Below, piece by piece: positions 1-9,547 of a DNA stretch of 64,000 nt. Position numbers and translations under genes: made by a program. Origin of the DNA: an uncultured Ruminococcus sp. (GTDB lineage Bacteria; Bacillota; Clostridia; Monoglobales; Monoglobaceae); contig CACWIG010000003.1 of assembly GCA_902760955.1 (NCBI GenBank), positions 17,570-81,569 on the forward strand, read 5' to 3'. Below the pieces are notes generated by a model, which saw only the letters and a program-made list of their open reading frames with translations, searched no databases and was not told the origin of the DNA. How positions within the stretch are numbered: position 1 is the stretch's first letter; each line of letters opens with the position of its first letter.

Positions 1-1
1 T

Positions 2-2935
2 GCGGCTATCGTAAATATTAATGATGAAGTACTTAAGGCTCAAATTAAAAATAATGTAGGAAGTGTAATAGATGTACTTGCCAATAAAACAGAATGGAGT
101 TTGAATGATGTTGACGGTAAGACTACTATTAACATCAAAAAGTCTGTGCCTGAAATTTTGGGTGGCGTAGAAGCTATGCAGAGTCTTATCAAGGGCGAAA
201 TAAATGGCAAACTTGCAGATGTTCCTGAGGGTGTAAAGAATCACGTTACAACTCCTATTTATAGCGCTGTTGATACACTTGTCGGAAAGAACCAATGGCA
301 AGTCGATGACCCTGAGGGTAAAACAGATGTTCAAATCGGCATCACATTAGATGATATATTCGGAGGCGATGGTGAATTTGCAGATGCCGTTAACGGTGCG
401 ATTGCAAACGATATAAGCGTCTTATCAGATGATAATAAGGCTGCAATAAATGGTGCAATAGATAATATTGCAGCTGCAGGTCACTGGTCAAAGAATAGTC
501 CAGAAGGTAATGTGAACCTGAAATTTGAGATTTATCTTAGCGATGTTATTGGAAATGATAGGCTTGGGACGCTTGAAGGATTAGCTGTCGGTGACGATAA
601 TCGTGCCGTTATTGACGCAATTAGAAACGGAAGTGAATTTTCAGTTACAAATGAAAATAAAGATTTTGTACAAAATTATTTATTGACGGCAATCCAAAGT
701 GCAACTGTTGAAGTAACAACCATTCCTGAGATTAATAAAGCAATACAAGAAGGATTTGTTAGCGAAACAGAAGTTGCAGCTAAAATCAATGCAGCTAAAT
801 TGGATTACGAGCGAACACTTCAAAGTGCTATTAACAATGCACAATTAGGCGATCCTGTAAAAACTGTAATCAGTGTACCCGAAAGGATTAACATAAGCGA
901 GCGGTTCCTTAAAGGTATGGAAGTTGAAATTAGTGCCATAGTCTATGATGCTGATGTAAAACCTAAATTAGATAATTTGTTGGGAACAGACCTTATTGAA
1001 ATGGTAGGGGCAAGCAACATAAAGACTGCGTTTGACTCAGCTAAAGTCAGCTATCTGCAAGATATTCAGTTAGCGATTGAGAATCCTGACAATAGTGTAG
1101 GTGACACTATTTCGATTGAAATAAAAGTTGATGTTACCAAACTTTTGCTTGAAGGTTTAAGTGCAAAAATTGAAGATTATAAGTATGATAGACTTAAGAA
1201 AGATGGCTATATACAGGAGGCGCTTATAGCTGTTGTTGGTGAAGAAACATTAAAAACAGCAGTTAATGGTGCAATTAGTGCATATAAGGATGCTATTGAT
1301 GCTGCGCTTGAAAACAGTAGCCAAACATTAACCAATGAAATTTCAATTGATGTTGATGTTAATGTAAACAAAATCATTCTTGTGCAAATGGAAACAAAGA
1401 TTTCTGACATATCGTTTGATGATGTAAAAGATTATGAGGCTATAAAGAACATATTGGATTCAGGTCTTATCGACAAAACTACACTTGAAGGTGCATTCAA
1501 AGATGCAAGAGATGCATATGCCGCTAAGGTGTCTGAGGTTGTTAATGGAACGCCAACTACTCTTGATAACGAGGTTGCACTTGAAGTAAAGGTTAATATG
1601 GTTGACCTTATCATAAAAGCTCTTGGTGATTGGCTTACAGATAAAACATATGATGATGTGAAAGACAAAATTAATGTTGATTCTTCAATTGAGGAAGCTC
1701 TTGGTGATAAGCTCGAAGAAGAAGTTAATAAAGCACTTGATGAATACCGTAAACGCATTAAAGATATCAATGACGGAAGAAGCACAAAATTTGACACTTC
1801 TTATACGTTGACCATAGATATAAATATTACTGAGCTTGTAATTAATGGTTTAATCGGAGAACTTGACCCTCTTACATATGCTGATATTAAAGATGATCTC
1901 GGAGAGGATATGGTTAAACTTTTAGGAGATGATTATCTCAGCGATCAGTTTGACATTGTTAAGAAAAATATGATTAAGGGAATTGAAGAAGCAATTGACC
2001 CTGAATCAGATAAAGGGTTAACAGGCGATATCTTCCGTTTAAAACTCGGACTTGATGTATATAGCTTGCTTTTGAAGCAAATAGATAAGCAAATTGGCAA
2101 TATGAGTTATGGTTTAGTCAGCGATAAAATTCCTGAACAAATCAAGAAAGTGCTTGGCGAAGAAATTATCAAAGCTCAATACGACAAGGTAATTAATGAT
2201 TTTGGAGCACGTGTAGATGATGCTGTTGCTGCTATAGAGCGTGGTGATGCTGAAGTTATTCTTGATTGTACGTTAAGGATATCTATTAATCTCATTGATG
2301 AAATTATAAAGCCATTATATGAAAGATATTTGGCAAAAGCAGAGGATAAGCTTGGCACGTATTATACAGAAAACGAATACCTTGTGGCTATTAAAGAACT
2401 CTTAACCCCTGACAATCTTCTTGATGTAGATGGAGTTGCTACCGATGAACTTTCGGGATACAAACTCAGGGATTATGATGATTACTATGATATCTTAGAA
2501 AAAGTAGTATTGTTAAGCGATAAAGCTATAACTCAATTCTCGACAGATGTATCGAGTGAAAAGAAAGAAGAACTTGTATCAACTTATGTAGATTTAAGTT
2601 ATGATTATTATGACAGAATAGTTGAATTAGCAAGGACGGCTCTTACCTACATTGACAAAGTTGAAATAGATATTGACTCAGTTCTTCCAAGCAGAGAAGC
2701 AATGGAGGAGAAAAAGCAGAGCATCAAGGATAACGCAGTTCTGATTGTTAAAAATCCTGATTTGACAGCTAAGGAAGCGTTTGAAAAAGCATTTGAATAT
2801 ATTGATGTTATTGACGGACGTGACGGAATAGAAATAAGTGCGAATGCTACCTGGGGTAATTTTGTAATTACAATCAAAAAAGCTGAGGAAACAATAACAA
2901 TCAAAAACAGAACGAGTATCCCTGAAATAGAATAG
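2..2935 (+). CDS. Large repeat-containing protein, 5' end outside the window
   Basis: The frame is open from base 2, so the true start lies upstream; the TTG at 101 is internal. About 977 residues are visible. The protein is built from roughly ten divergent units of 70-80 residues. Each unit has an alternating hydrophobic strand (for example ISIEIKVDVTKLL, ISIDVDVNVNKII, VALEVKVNMVDLI), followed about 20 residues later by a Y/F-D-V/I-K motif and a charged helix. The sequence is acidic and cysteine-poor, with no catalytic motif and no SLH or LPXTG signal at the C-terminus. It ends just before a strong hairpin and is followed by an SLH protein. I do not recognise the family; a cell-surface or secreted role is inferred from the repeats and the neighbour. 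Confidence 0.7.
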   Translation, partial: AAIVNINDEVLKAQIKNNVGSVIDVLANKTEWSLNDVDGKTTINIKKSVPEILGGVEAMQSLIKGEINGKLADVPEGVKNHVTTPIYSAVDTLVGKNQWQVDDPEGKTDVQIGITLDDIFGGDGEFADAVNGAIANDISVLSDDNKAAINGAIDNIAAAGHWSKNSPEGNVNLKFEIYLSDVIGNDRLGTLEGLAVGDDNRAVIDAIRNGSEFSVTNENKDFVQNYLLTAIQSATVEVTTIPEINKAIQEGFVSETEVAAKINAAKLDYERTLQSAINNAQLGDPVKTVISVPERINISERFLKGMEVEISAIVYDADVKPKLDNLLGTDLIEMVGASNIKTAFDSAKVSYLQDIQLAIENPDNSVGDTISIEIKVDVTKLLLEGLSAKIEDYKYDRLKKDGYIQEALIAVVGEETLKTAVNGAISAYKDAIDAALENSSQTLTNEISIDVDVNVNKIILVQMETKISDISFDDVKDYEAIKNILDSGLIDKTTLEGAFKDARDAYAAKVSEVVNGTPTTLDNEVALEVKVNMVDLIIKALGDWLTDKTYDDVKDKINVDSSIEEALGDKLEEEVNKALDEYRKRIKDINDGRSTKFDTSYTLTIDINITELVINGLIGELDPLTYADIKDDLGEDMVKLLGDDYLSDQFDIVKKNMIKGIEEAIDPESDKGLTGDIFRLKLGLDVYSLLLKQIDKQIGNMSYGLVSDKIPEQIKKVLGEEIIKAQYDKVINDFGARVDDAVAAIERGDAEVILDCTLRISINLIDEIIKPLYERYLAKAEDKLGTYYTENEYLVAIKELLTPDNLLDVDGVATDELSGYKLRDYDDYYDILEKVVLLSDKAITQFSTDVSSEKKEELVSTYVDLSYDYYDRIVELARTALTYIDKVEIDIDSVLPSREAMEEKKQSIKDNAVLIVKNPDLTAKEAFEKAFEYIDVIDGRDGIEISANATWGNFVITIKKAEETITIKNRTSIPEIE

Positions 2936-2942
2936 TAAACGA

Positions 2943-2981
2943 GTTAAGAAATGGGTGAAATAACTTCACCCATTTCTTAAC
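2943..2981 (+). terminator. Hairpin after the repeat protein
   Basis: A perfect 17-bp stem with a 5-base loop starts 8 bases after the stop codon. No clear T-run follows, so it may be a terminator or an mRNA 3' stabilising hairpin. Confidence 0.55.
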
Positions 2982-3014
2982 TGAGATTAGCCCTCCTTGT
3001 ATGTGTTATGCATC

Positions 3015-3042
3015 TGTAGGGGACGATGCCCACATTGTCCCG
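3015..3042 (+). repeat. TGTAGGGG-type interspersed repeat, copy 1
   Basis: This is a 28-bp unit starting TGTAGGGGACGATGCCCAC with partial inner symmetry (GACGATG against CATTGTC). A near-identical copy lies at 3165-3192, and a related inverted copy lies about 59 kb away at 62072-62099. The pattern resembles the interspersed palindromic repeats found in many clostridial genomes. Confidence 0.7.
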
Positions 3043-3060
3043 TTCATTGTTCCGCAAAAC

Positions 3061-3135
3061 CGAAATAATTTTAATGAATAATTGCCCAAGGCCCATACGG
3101 TTGCCAAGCCCAACCGCAATGAAAAAATTATTTCG
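3061..3135. repeat. Short element with 12-bp inverted ends
   Basis: CGAAATAATTTT at 3061-3072 is the exact inverse of 3124-3135. The 51 bases between hold a GCCCAAGGCCC/ACGGTTGCC segment. It lies between two TGTAGGGG repeats, so the stretch 3015-3192 looks like a composite of small non-coding repeats. Confidence 0.5.
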
Positions 3136-3164
3136 CTTTTATGCGGTTGCATAAATCGTATTTG

Positions 3165-3192
3165 TGTAGGGGACGATGCCCACATCGTCACG
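3165..3192 (+). repeat. TGTAGGGG-type interspersed repeat, copy 2
   Basis: This copy differs from copy 1 at only two positions (CATCGTC for CATTGTC, and ACG for CCG at the end). It ends just upstream of the SLH gene's ribosome binding site, so it lies in that gene's leader. Confidence 0.7.
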
Positions 3193-3219
3193 AAAAATAG
3201 ATTTAGAAAGGACAAAATT

Positions 3220-4344
3220 ATGAAAAGAATTTTAAGTATTTTACTTGCGGCAACATTAATTTTTACCGCTGTCGGAACTGCATTTGCAACCGAAGACGGC
3301 ACTGAAACCAAAAATGAAATTGTTTTCTCTGATGTTAATGAGGATACTCCTGGTGCCGAAGCAATTAAAAAACTTGTAAATGCAGGAATTATTAATGGAT
3401 ATGGTGACGGAACATTCGGACCGAACAACTTTCTTACCAGAGCAGAACTTACAAAAATGGTAAATCTTGCTTATGGTTATACTGAGCCTGCAGACGAAAA
3501 CTTTTGGGACGTTACCGAAAGTGATTGGTATTATGACCAGGTGCTTATTGCAAAAAAAGCAGGTTATATCGTAGGCTTTGAAGATGGTAGCTTTGGCGGA
3601 GAAAGACCGCTTACCAGAGAAGAAGTATGTGTTGTTATAAATCGCTGTGTTGAATTGATGCCGCTTGATACGGGAATTACAATAAGTGATGAAGTGTCTG
3701 ATTGGGCAGTGGAAGCCGTAAACAAAGTAGTTTCTAACTTCCTTATGCCATTAGGTGAAAACAATACTTTCCGTGCTACCGAGAATATTACAAGAACAGA
3801 GCTTGCACAGGTTGTTTCATACTTTGTAAAAGAAGAAACACCTGAACCTGCTGACAAGCCTGATACCAGCGGCGGTAGTGGCAGTGGCGGTGGCGGCAGC
3901 AGCAGCGGCGGTAGCAGTGGTGGTAGCAGTGGTGGCAGCAGTGGTGGCAGCAGTGGTGGCAGCAGTGGCGGTGGCGGAGGTGGAGGTTCTACTCCATCTA
4001 CAAAACCTGATAATAAAGAAGTGGTAACATATCTTAATAAAGTAGTTACTGAAGTTAACTCAATTAGTGGCTTAACAGGCACTGAAAAAACTGTCCTCAG
4101 TCCTGTTGTTGCTGGAATAAATAAGGCACTTGCCAAAGCTGATAAGGTTAAAATCACAACGGAATATGTTGAAGTGTTATGTAAAAATGAGATTAAGGAA
4201 GCAAAAGATGCATATTATAGTATGGATAAGGATCAACAAGACAGCTTTGTAAGCAAAATTGTTAACGATGTTGATACAGATACATTGCAGTTCTTAATTA
4301 ATTTCTTTATGCCTGATGCGGATATTGATTTGGATTCGAAATAG
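3220..4344 (+). CDS. SLH-domain surface protein with Gly/Ser linker
   Basis: The protein has 374 aa. The ATG at 3220 is chosen because AGAAAGGA lies just upstream and the product begins with a typical signal peptide (MKRILSILLAATLIF, AFA cleavage near residue 23); the frame is also open further upstream, but through repeat DNA. Three SLH repeats follow at about residues 36-85, 90-145 and 152-205 (GYGDGTFGPNNFLTRAEL; GFEDGSFGGERPLTREE; ITRTELAQ). These domains normally anchor proteins to secondary wall polymer. A Gly/Ser-only linker of about 40 residues leads to a C-terminal domain of about 110 residues that I do not recognise. The linker is encoded by a 12-bp tandem repeat. It may be co-expressed with the upstream repeat protein. 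Confidence 0.85.
   Translation: MKRILSILLAATLIFTAVGTAFATEDGTETKNEIVFSDVNEDTPGAEAIKKLVNAGIINGYGDGTFGPNNFLTRAELTKMVNLAYGYTEPADENFWDVTESDWYYDQVLIAKKAGYIVGFEDGSFGGERPLTREEVCVVINRCVELMPLDTGITISDEVSDWAVEAVNKVVSNFLMPLGENNTFRATENITRTELAQVVSYFVKEETPEPADKPDTSGGSGSGGGGSSSGGSSGGSSGGSSGGSSGGSSGGGGGGGSTPSTKPDNKEVVTYLNKVVTEVNSISGLTGTEKTVLSPVVAGINKALAKADKVKITTEYVEVLCKNEIKEAKDAYYSMDKDQQDSFVSKIVNDVDTDTLQFLINFFMPDADIDLDSK
3900..3990 (+). repeat. 12-bp tandem repeat coding a Gly/Ser linker
   Basis: Units close to GGTGGCAGCAGT are repeated in frame. Slipped-strand changes would lengthen or shorten the linker by four residues without breaking the frame. Confidence 0.7.
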
Positions 4345-4404
4345 AGATGAACTAACAATCTCTAAAATCCACAAAGATTGATGTGCAAATAGTGTAAAAT
4401 AATC

Positions 4405-4453
4405 CTCCTTGGTGAAAATTATTGTTAAGATAATTTTTATCAGGGAGTTTTTT
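4405..4453 (+). terminator. Rho-independent terminator after the SLH gene
   Basis: Arms at 4405-4422 and 4430-4447 form an 18-bp stem with three G-U pairs, followed by six T. Confidence 0.8.
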
Positions 4454-4519
4454 GTGTGATAATGTCAAAAAGGCTGTTAATAACTACGTCATTTTAACAT
4501 ATTTTTAAAGGATTAATTC

Positions 4520-4548
4520 TTGACATAGCTGAAGTTTTCCTATATACT
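4520..4548 (+). promoter_or_regulatory. Sigma-A promoter for proS
   Basis: TTGACA at 4520-4525, a 17-base spacer and TATACT at 4543-4548 lie about 40 bases before the proS start. Confidence 0.8.
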
Positions 4549-4589
4549 TATATTAAGTATATATACCATTTGGAAGGAATGAATTTAAG

Positions 4590-6026
4590 TTGGCTGACAA
4601 TAAGAAATTAGTAGAAGAAATCACACCTATGGGCGAGGATTTTGCCCGTTGGTATACCGATATAATTAAGAAAACACAGCTTTGTGAATATTCAAGTGTT
4701 CGCGGTTGTATGGTGATACAGCCATACGGCTATGCAATATGGGAGAATATTCAAAAGGGTCTTGATGCAAGATTTAAAAAGACGGGCGTAGAGAATGTGT
4801 ATATGCCTATGTTTATTCCCGAAAGTCTGTTGCAGAGAGAGAAAGATCACGTAGAGGGTTTTGCTCCTGAGGTTGCGTGGGTTACTCACGGCGGAAATGA
4901 TGAACTTCAGGAAAGACTGTGTGTAAGACCTACCTCTGAAACACTTTTCTGCGAACATTATTCAAATATAATTCGTTCATACCGCGATTTGCCTAAGCTG
5001 TATAATCAATGGTGCAGTGTTGTTCGCTGGGAAAAGACCACAAGACCTTTCCTCAGAAGTATGGAATTTTTATGGCAGGAGGGGCATACTGCTCACGCAA
5101 CGGCTGAAGATGCACAGGAACGCACAATTCAGATGCTCAATGTATACGCTGACTTCTGCGAAAAGGAGCTTGCTATTCCTGTTATCAAAGGACAAAAGAC
5201 GGAAAAAGAAAAGTTTGCAGGCGCAAACGAAACATATACAATAGAGAGTCTTATGCACGACGGCAAGGCTTTACAGTCAGGAACAAGCCATAACTTTGGC
5301 GATGGCTTTGCAAAAGCGTTTGGTATTCAATACTTAAATGACAACAATGAGCTTGCGTATGTTCATCAGACATCCTGGGGAATGTCAACACGTATTATTG
5401 GTGCAATCATTATGGTTCACGGCGATGATGCAGGACTTAAACTTCCGCCGAGAATTGCTCCTACTCAGGCTGTTATCGTTCCCATTGCACAGCATAAGGA
5501 GGGTGTTTTAGATGCCGCAGGCAAGCTGTATGAAAGACTTTCCGACAAGTTCCGTGTTAAACTTGACGACAGCGACAAGTCACCTGGCTGGAAGTTCAGC
5601 GAATATGAAATGAGAGGTGTTCCTGTTCGTATAGAATTGGGACCTAAGGATATTGAGAAAAATCAGGCTGTATTGGTCAGCAGATTTGACAGAAGCAAAA
5701 CATTTGTTTCGCTTGATAATATCGAGGAGGAACTCAGTAATCTCCTTGATAAAATACAACAGCAGATGTATGATGCCGCTCTCCAGAACAGAGAGAGCAA
5801 GACAAGCAGTGCTGTTTCATATGATGAATTTAAGAGCATCATAGAGGAAAAGGGCGGTTTTGTCAAAGCTATGTGGTGCGGTGACGAGGAATGTGAAAAT
5901 AAGATAAAAGAAGACACAACCGCTACCTCAAGATGTATACCTTTTGAGCAGGAAGAACTTTCCGACAAGTGTGTATGCTGTGGAAAGCCTGCTAAAAAGA
6001 TGGTATATTGGGGTAAGGCATATTAA
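4590..6026 (+). CDS. proS: Prolyl-tRNA synthetase, archaeal/eukaryotic type
   Basis: The enzyme charges tRNA-Pro with proline in the cytoplasm. At 478 aa it has the length of the short type-3 ProRS, not the roughly 570-aa bacterial type with an editing insert. The N-terminus ([19 protein letters not shown]), the class II motif 2 region ([19 protein letters not shown]) and motif 3 ([13 protein letters not shown]) are clear. A C-terminal domain ends in a CVCCGK zinc-type knuckle and the usual terminal tyrosine. TTG is the start, with GGAAGG upstream; the next ATG would remove conserved residues. It has its own promoter. The gene may also read into cdaA 38 bases downstream, since I see no terminator. 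Confidence 0.95.
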   Translation: MADNKKLVEEITPMGEDFARWYTDIIKKTQLCEYSSVRGCMVIQPYGYAIWENIQKGLDARFKKTGVENVYMPMFIPESLLQREKDHVEGFAPEVAWVTHGGNDELQERLCVRPTSETLFCEHYSNIIRSYRDLPKLYNQWCSVVRWEKTTRPFLRSMEFLWQEGHTAHATAEDAQERTIQMLNVYADFCEKELAIPVIKGQKTEKEKFAGANETYTIESLMHDGKALQSGTSHNFGDGFAKAFGIQYLNDNNELAYVHQTSWGMSTRIIGAIIMVHGDDAGLKLPPRIAPTQAVIVPIAQHKEGVLDAAGKLYERLSDKFRVKLDDSDKSPGWKFSEYEMRGVPVRIELGPKDIEKNQAVLVSRFDRSKTFVSLDNIEEELSNLLDKIQQQMYDAALQNRESKTSSAVSYDEFKSIIEEKGGFVKAMWCGDEECENKIKEDTTATSRCIPFEQEELSDKCVCCGKPAKKMVYWGKAY

Positions 6027-6064
6027 TATTTGATTTAAAGTTATTTTGAAGGGAGTGCATATAA

Positions 6065-6925
6065 ATGTGGTGGCAAAACTTTATTCATAGTGCAATAAAT
6101 CAGTTGTCCTTGTTCAGAGTTAATGATATCATAGATATTGCACTCGTTTCTTATATAGTATATAAGGCTCTTAAGTTTATAAGAGATACACGTACAATTC
6201 AACTGTTAAAGGGAATTGTGCTTGTAATTGTAGTGACTCAGGTCAGCTATTTTGCAAAGCTCAACACTATGTACTATATTTTAAGCAACTTTTTGCAGAT
6301 GGGTGTTATTGCGTTGTTGATTGTGTTTCAGCCTGAACTCAGACGTGTGCTTGAACACGTGGGTAGAACAACAGGGGAGAAGTTATTTGTATCTCATAAC
6401 GAGTTCGGCGCAGAGGCATTGCAGGTGCTCAGAGAGGTTTCCAAGGCGGCACAGGCTATGTCTGATACGAGAACAGGAGCCTTAATAGTAATTGAAAATA
6501 AGGACAATATTGACAGCTTAATAAGTTCAGGGGTGGCTATATCCGCAAAGGTTTCAAGTCAGCTCCTTGAAAACATTTTTGTTCCCGATACGCCGTTGCA
6601 CGATGGTGCCGCCGTTATCAGAAATCACAGGGTTGAGGTGGCAAGCTGTGTATTGCCTCTGTCGCAAAATCCAAAGATAAGCACATCTTACGGAACAAGA
6701 CATCGCGCAGGCATTGGAATTTCAGAGGAGTCGGACGCAGTATCAGTTATTGTATCAGAGGAAACAGGTAAGATTTCTGTTGCTTACAAAGGCGATTTTA
6801 CCACAGGATATAATGAGGATACTCTCAGAAAGAAGTTGATTGATTTAATCAGCATAAACGAAAATGACAGAGATGCAAAGGGCAAATTCAAAATGCCGAG
6901 TCTCTCTAAAAGGAGGCATAACTGA
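6065..6925 (+). CDS. cdaA: Diadenylate cyclase CdaA
   Basis: The enzyme makes the essential second messenger cyclic di-AMP from two ATP. The N-terminus has membrane helices at about residues 22-36, 48-62 and 75-88. The DAC domain covers about 105-260 with both signature motifs, DGA at 180-182 and RHR at 212-214. Length (286 aa) and layout match CdaA of Firmicutes. Its TGA overlaps the ATG of the YbbR protein by one base (TGATG), which implies translational coupling to its known regulator. The start has AAGGGAG upstream. Confidence 0.95.
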   Translation: MWWQNFIHSAINQLSLFRVNDIIDIALVSYIVYKALKFIRDTRTIQLLKGIVLVIVVTQVSYFAKLNTMYYILSNFLQMGVIALLIVFQPELRRVLEHVGRTTGEKLFVSHNEFGAEALQVLREVSKAAQAMSDTRTGALIVIENKDNIDSLISSGVAISAKVSSQLLENIFVPDTPLHDGAAVIRNHRVEVASCVLPLSQNPKISTSYGTRHRAGIGISEESDAVSVIVSEETGKISVAYKGDFTTGYNEDTLRKKLIDLISINENDRDAKGKFKMPSLSKRRHN

Positions 6926-7875
6926 TGAAAAAGTTTCTTGCATCTGACAATGCATTAAGAGCGATTTCGGTATTGATTGCCATTATAATATGGATGTATA
7001 TTACCATAGTAATGAACCCGACAATTGAGGTTACAGTCAGAGATTTGCCCATTCAATTTGTCGGTCAGGAGGAGCTTGCTTCAAGAGGCCTTGCTGTTAT
7101 AAGCGAGTCTGTGACAACTGTTAATGTTAAAATTAAGGGCAACAGAAAGAAGATGGGCAACAATGATATGAAGTCCATAATCGTCAGGGCTGATGAGTCC
7201 GTTATTACTTCAGAGGGAACACAATCTGTTCCGATTGAGGTTATTGTGCCTTTTGAAAGTCAAGGGATTAGCTCGCAGAGTCATTATTCGGTTGATGTTA
7301 AGGTTGAAGAACTCGTTGAAAAATCTTTGGACATTGAGGTAGACCGCAAAGGAACTCTTGCACAGGATTATGCGGCAGGAGATATTAAGGTTGAGCCTGA
7401 AAATGTTACTGTTAAAGGACCAAAATCTGCTGTTGAAAAAATAGGCAAGGCGGTAGTGACCCTCAACTTCAATGGTGAGGATGTGGATATAGATACAGAA
7501 TTACCCATTGAATATCTCGGGGCAGACAATAAGGAGATTTCGTCATTAGATGCGATTTTAACACGTATAAGTTCATCTGCCAACAAGGCTAAAATACATT
7601 GCCCTGTTCTGAAAACAAGAAAGATTGATATAAAGGCGAACTTTGGTTATCAGACTTTGCCTGAAGATTTTTCATACAAGATAGAGCCTATGTCTGTATA
7701 TGTTTACGGCGATAATCACAATGCCGCAAGCATTATGGAAATCCGCACAGAGGAAATACATTTAGATAAGCTCTTGGACAACCGAAAGGTTAAGGTAAAG
7801 CTGAATGTTCCGAATGACGTGAAGATTATCGATGATATATATGAGGTTGAAATATCTGTAGATGAAAATAAATAA
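6925..7875 (+). CDS. cdaR: YbbR-domain protein CdaR, regulator of CdaA
   Basis: This 316-aa protein has one N-terminal membrane helix (about residues 10-30, ISVLIAIIIWMYITIVMN) and an extracytoplasmic region of three to four YbbR repeats. CdaR proteins bind and modulate CdaA in the family's characterised members. Coupling by the overlapping stop/start with cdaA supports the assignment. Confidence 0.9.
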   Translation: MKKFLASDNALRAISVLIAIIIWMYITIVMNPTIEVTVRDLPIQFVGQEELASRGLAVISESVTTVNVKIKGNRKKMGNNDMKSIIVRADESVITSEGTQSVPIEVIVPFESQGISSQSHYSVDVKVEELVEKSLDIEVDRKGTLAQDYAAGDIKVEPENVTVKGPKSAVEKIGKAVVTLNFNGEDVDIDTELPIEYLGADNKEISSLDAILTRISSSANKAKIHCPVLKTRKIDIKANFGYQTLPEDFSYKIEPMSVYVYGDNHNAASIMEIRTEEIHLDKLLDNRKVKVKLNVPNDVKIIDDIYEVEISVDENK

Positions 7876-7890
7876 AATCAGGTGAGATTG

Positions 7891-9441
7891 TTGCAGATAG
7901 TTATAAATAACATTAAATTACCGATTAAACATAACAACGATATGGTAATAACGGCCGCACGAGAAATTGTGCGGTCTAATTGCATTTCGGCAAAAAATTA
8001 TAAGATATATAAGCAGTCCATTGATGCAAGACGAAAAAACAACATACACTATGTCTATTCGGTAACGGCAGAAACATCTGATAAAATAACCGAAAGTAAG
8101 GATATAGCCATATTAAAAGCGGTGTCAGACCTTGATGTTACTAAAAAGACTATAAAGGGCAGACCCGTTGTTGTAGGAATGGGTCCTTGCGGACTGTTTG
8201 CGGCTTATGTGCTTGCCTTGTCGGGCAATCCGCCGATTGTACTTGAAAGGGGCAAACCCGTAGCAGAGAGAGAAGAACTTGTGAACAAGTTTTGGAGAAC
8301 GGGTGAACTTGACAAAAATTCAAATATTCAATTCGGCGAGGGCGGAGCAGGTACATTTTCGGACGGAAAATTGAATACAAGGATAAGTGACCCAAGACAG
8401 AGATTTGTGTTAAAAACCTTTACTGACTTTGGTGCACCTGAGGATATTATGTATAAGGCAAAGCCTCATATCGGCACAGATGAACTAAAAAAGGTTATTA
8501 AGAATATGCGAAACAAGCTGATTGAGCTTGGTTGTGATATTAGGTTTGACTCTTGTGTTACGGATATTATTATAGAGGACAACAGGATAAGCGGTGTAGA
8601 GGTAAATGGCGGAGAGGTTATTACCTGCAATGATTTGATTATGGCCATAGGCCACAGCAGCCGTGATACTTATGAAATTATTACAAGACACAGAGTTGCA
8701 GTTGAGCCAAAACCCTTTGCTGTGGGTGTGAGAATTGAACATTCACAGAAGTTTATAGACAGATTACAGTACGGCAGGATTGAAGGCTTGCCGCCTGCTG
8801 ATTACCGCGTTGTATATAACGGAAAGGACAGAAGCTGTTATTCATTTTGTATGTGCCCGGGCGGAACTGTAGTAAATGCGTCAAGTGAGGACGGAATGTT
8901 GACAGTAAACGGAATGAGTGAACATCTGCGTGACGGAGAAAATGCCAACAGTGCGCTTGTTGTTTCGGTAAGGCCATCAGACTTTGAAAAAGGTCTGCTG
9001 GGCGGTGTTGAATTTCAAAGAAAGTACGAAAGGCTTGCCTTTAAGTTGGGCGGCGGTGACAATCGTGCACCTGTTCAGTTGGCGGAGGACTTCATCAAAG
9101 ATATGCCGTCACATCAAATAAGAGATGTTGCCCCAAAAGTGACAAGCGGATATACACTTGCAGAACTCAAGAATTGTCTGCCGATATTTGTGTGTGATAC
9201 CTTAAAAGAGGGATTGTGCGACTTTGAAAGGCGTATACACGGCTTTTCGACAGGCGGTGCTGTTCTTACGGGAATAGAGGCAAGAACGTCAGCACCTATC
9301 AGAATATTGAGAAACGAAAATTTACAGAGCATAAATGTTGCAGGGCTTTACCCGTCGGGTGAGGGGGCAGGCTACGCAGGCGGAATTGTGAGTGCGGCGG
9401 TTGACGGCATAAAATCTGCTCTTGCTGTATTAGCTATATGA
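7891..9441 (+). CDS. NAD(P)/FAD-dependent dehydrogenase, COG2509 type
   Basis: About 516 aa. A dinucleotide-binding motif VVVGMGPCGLFAAY lies near residues 93-106, and a GGAGTFSDGKLNTR segment and a C-terminal GLYPSGEGAGYAGGI FAD motif are typical of this uncharacterised oxidoreductase family. I chose the TTG at 7891 because AGGTGAG at 7880-7886 gives correct spacing; a GTG at 7882 would overlap that site. Substrate unknown. It separates cdaR from glmM, which are adjacent in many Firmicutes. Confidence 0.85.
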   Translation: MQIVINNIKLPIKHNNDMVITAAREIVRSNCISAKNYKIYKQSIDARRKNNIHYVYSVTAETSDKITESKDIAILKAVSDLDVTKKTIKGRPVVVGMGPCGLFAAYVLALSGNPPIVLERGKPVAEREELVNKFWRTGELDKNSNIQFGEGGAGTFSDGKLNTRISDPRQRFVLKTFTDFGAPEDIMYKAKPHIGTDELKKVIKNMRNKLIELGCDIRFDSCVTDIIIEDNRISGVEVNGGEVITCNDLIMAIGHSSRDTYEIITRHRVAVEPKPFAVGVRIEHSQKFIDRLQYGRIEGLPPADYRVVYNGKDRSCYSFCMCPGGTVVNASSEDGMLTVNGMSEHLRDGENANSALVVSVRPSDFEKGLLGGVEFQRKYERLAFKLGGGDNRAPVQLAEDFIKDMPSHQIRDVAPKVTSGYTLAELKNCLPIFVCDTLKEGLCDFERRIHGFSTGGAVLTGIEARTSAPIRILRNENLQSINVAGLYPSGEGAGYAGGIVSAAVDGIKSALAVLAI

Positions 9442-9470
9442 TTGACAAAAATACAAAAGTAGCATATAAT
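9442..9470 (+). promoter_or_regulatory. Consensus promoter for glmM
   Basis: TTGACA (9442-9447), a 17-base spacer and TATAAT (9465-9470) form a perfect consensus starting one base after the preceding stop codon. The predicted leader is about 70 bases long. Confidence 0.85.
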
Positions 9471-9547
9471 TATATTTAGAATATTGTAATATTTTGATAT
9501 ATGATTTAATCATATGTTAAATTAAACAGTTCGGAGGAAATATAATT

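Noticed and set aside
101..2935. TTG at 101 as the real start of the first gene
   Set aside because: The frame is open to the window edge and the repeat unit is already in progress before 101.
3564..4157. Proline-rich minus-strand reading frame opposite the SLH gene
   Set aside because: It is the complement of the Gly/Ser repeat; no ribosome site, and the plus strand is a clear gene.
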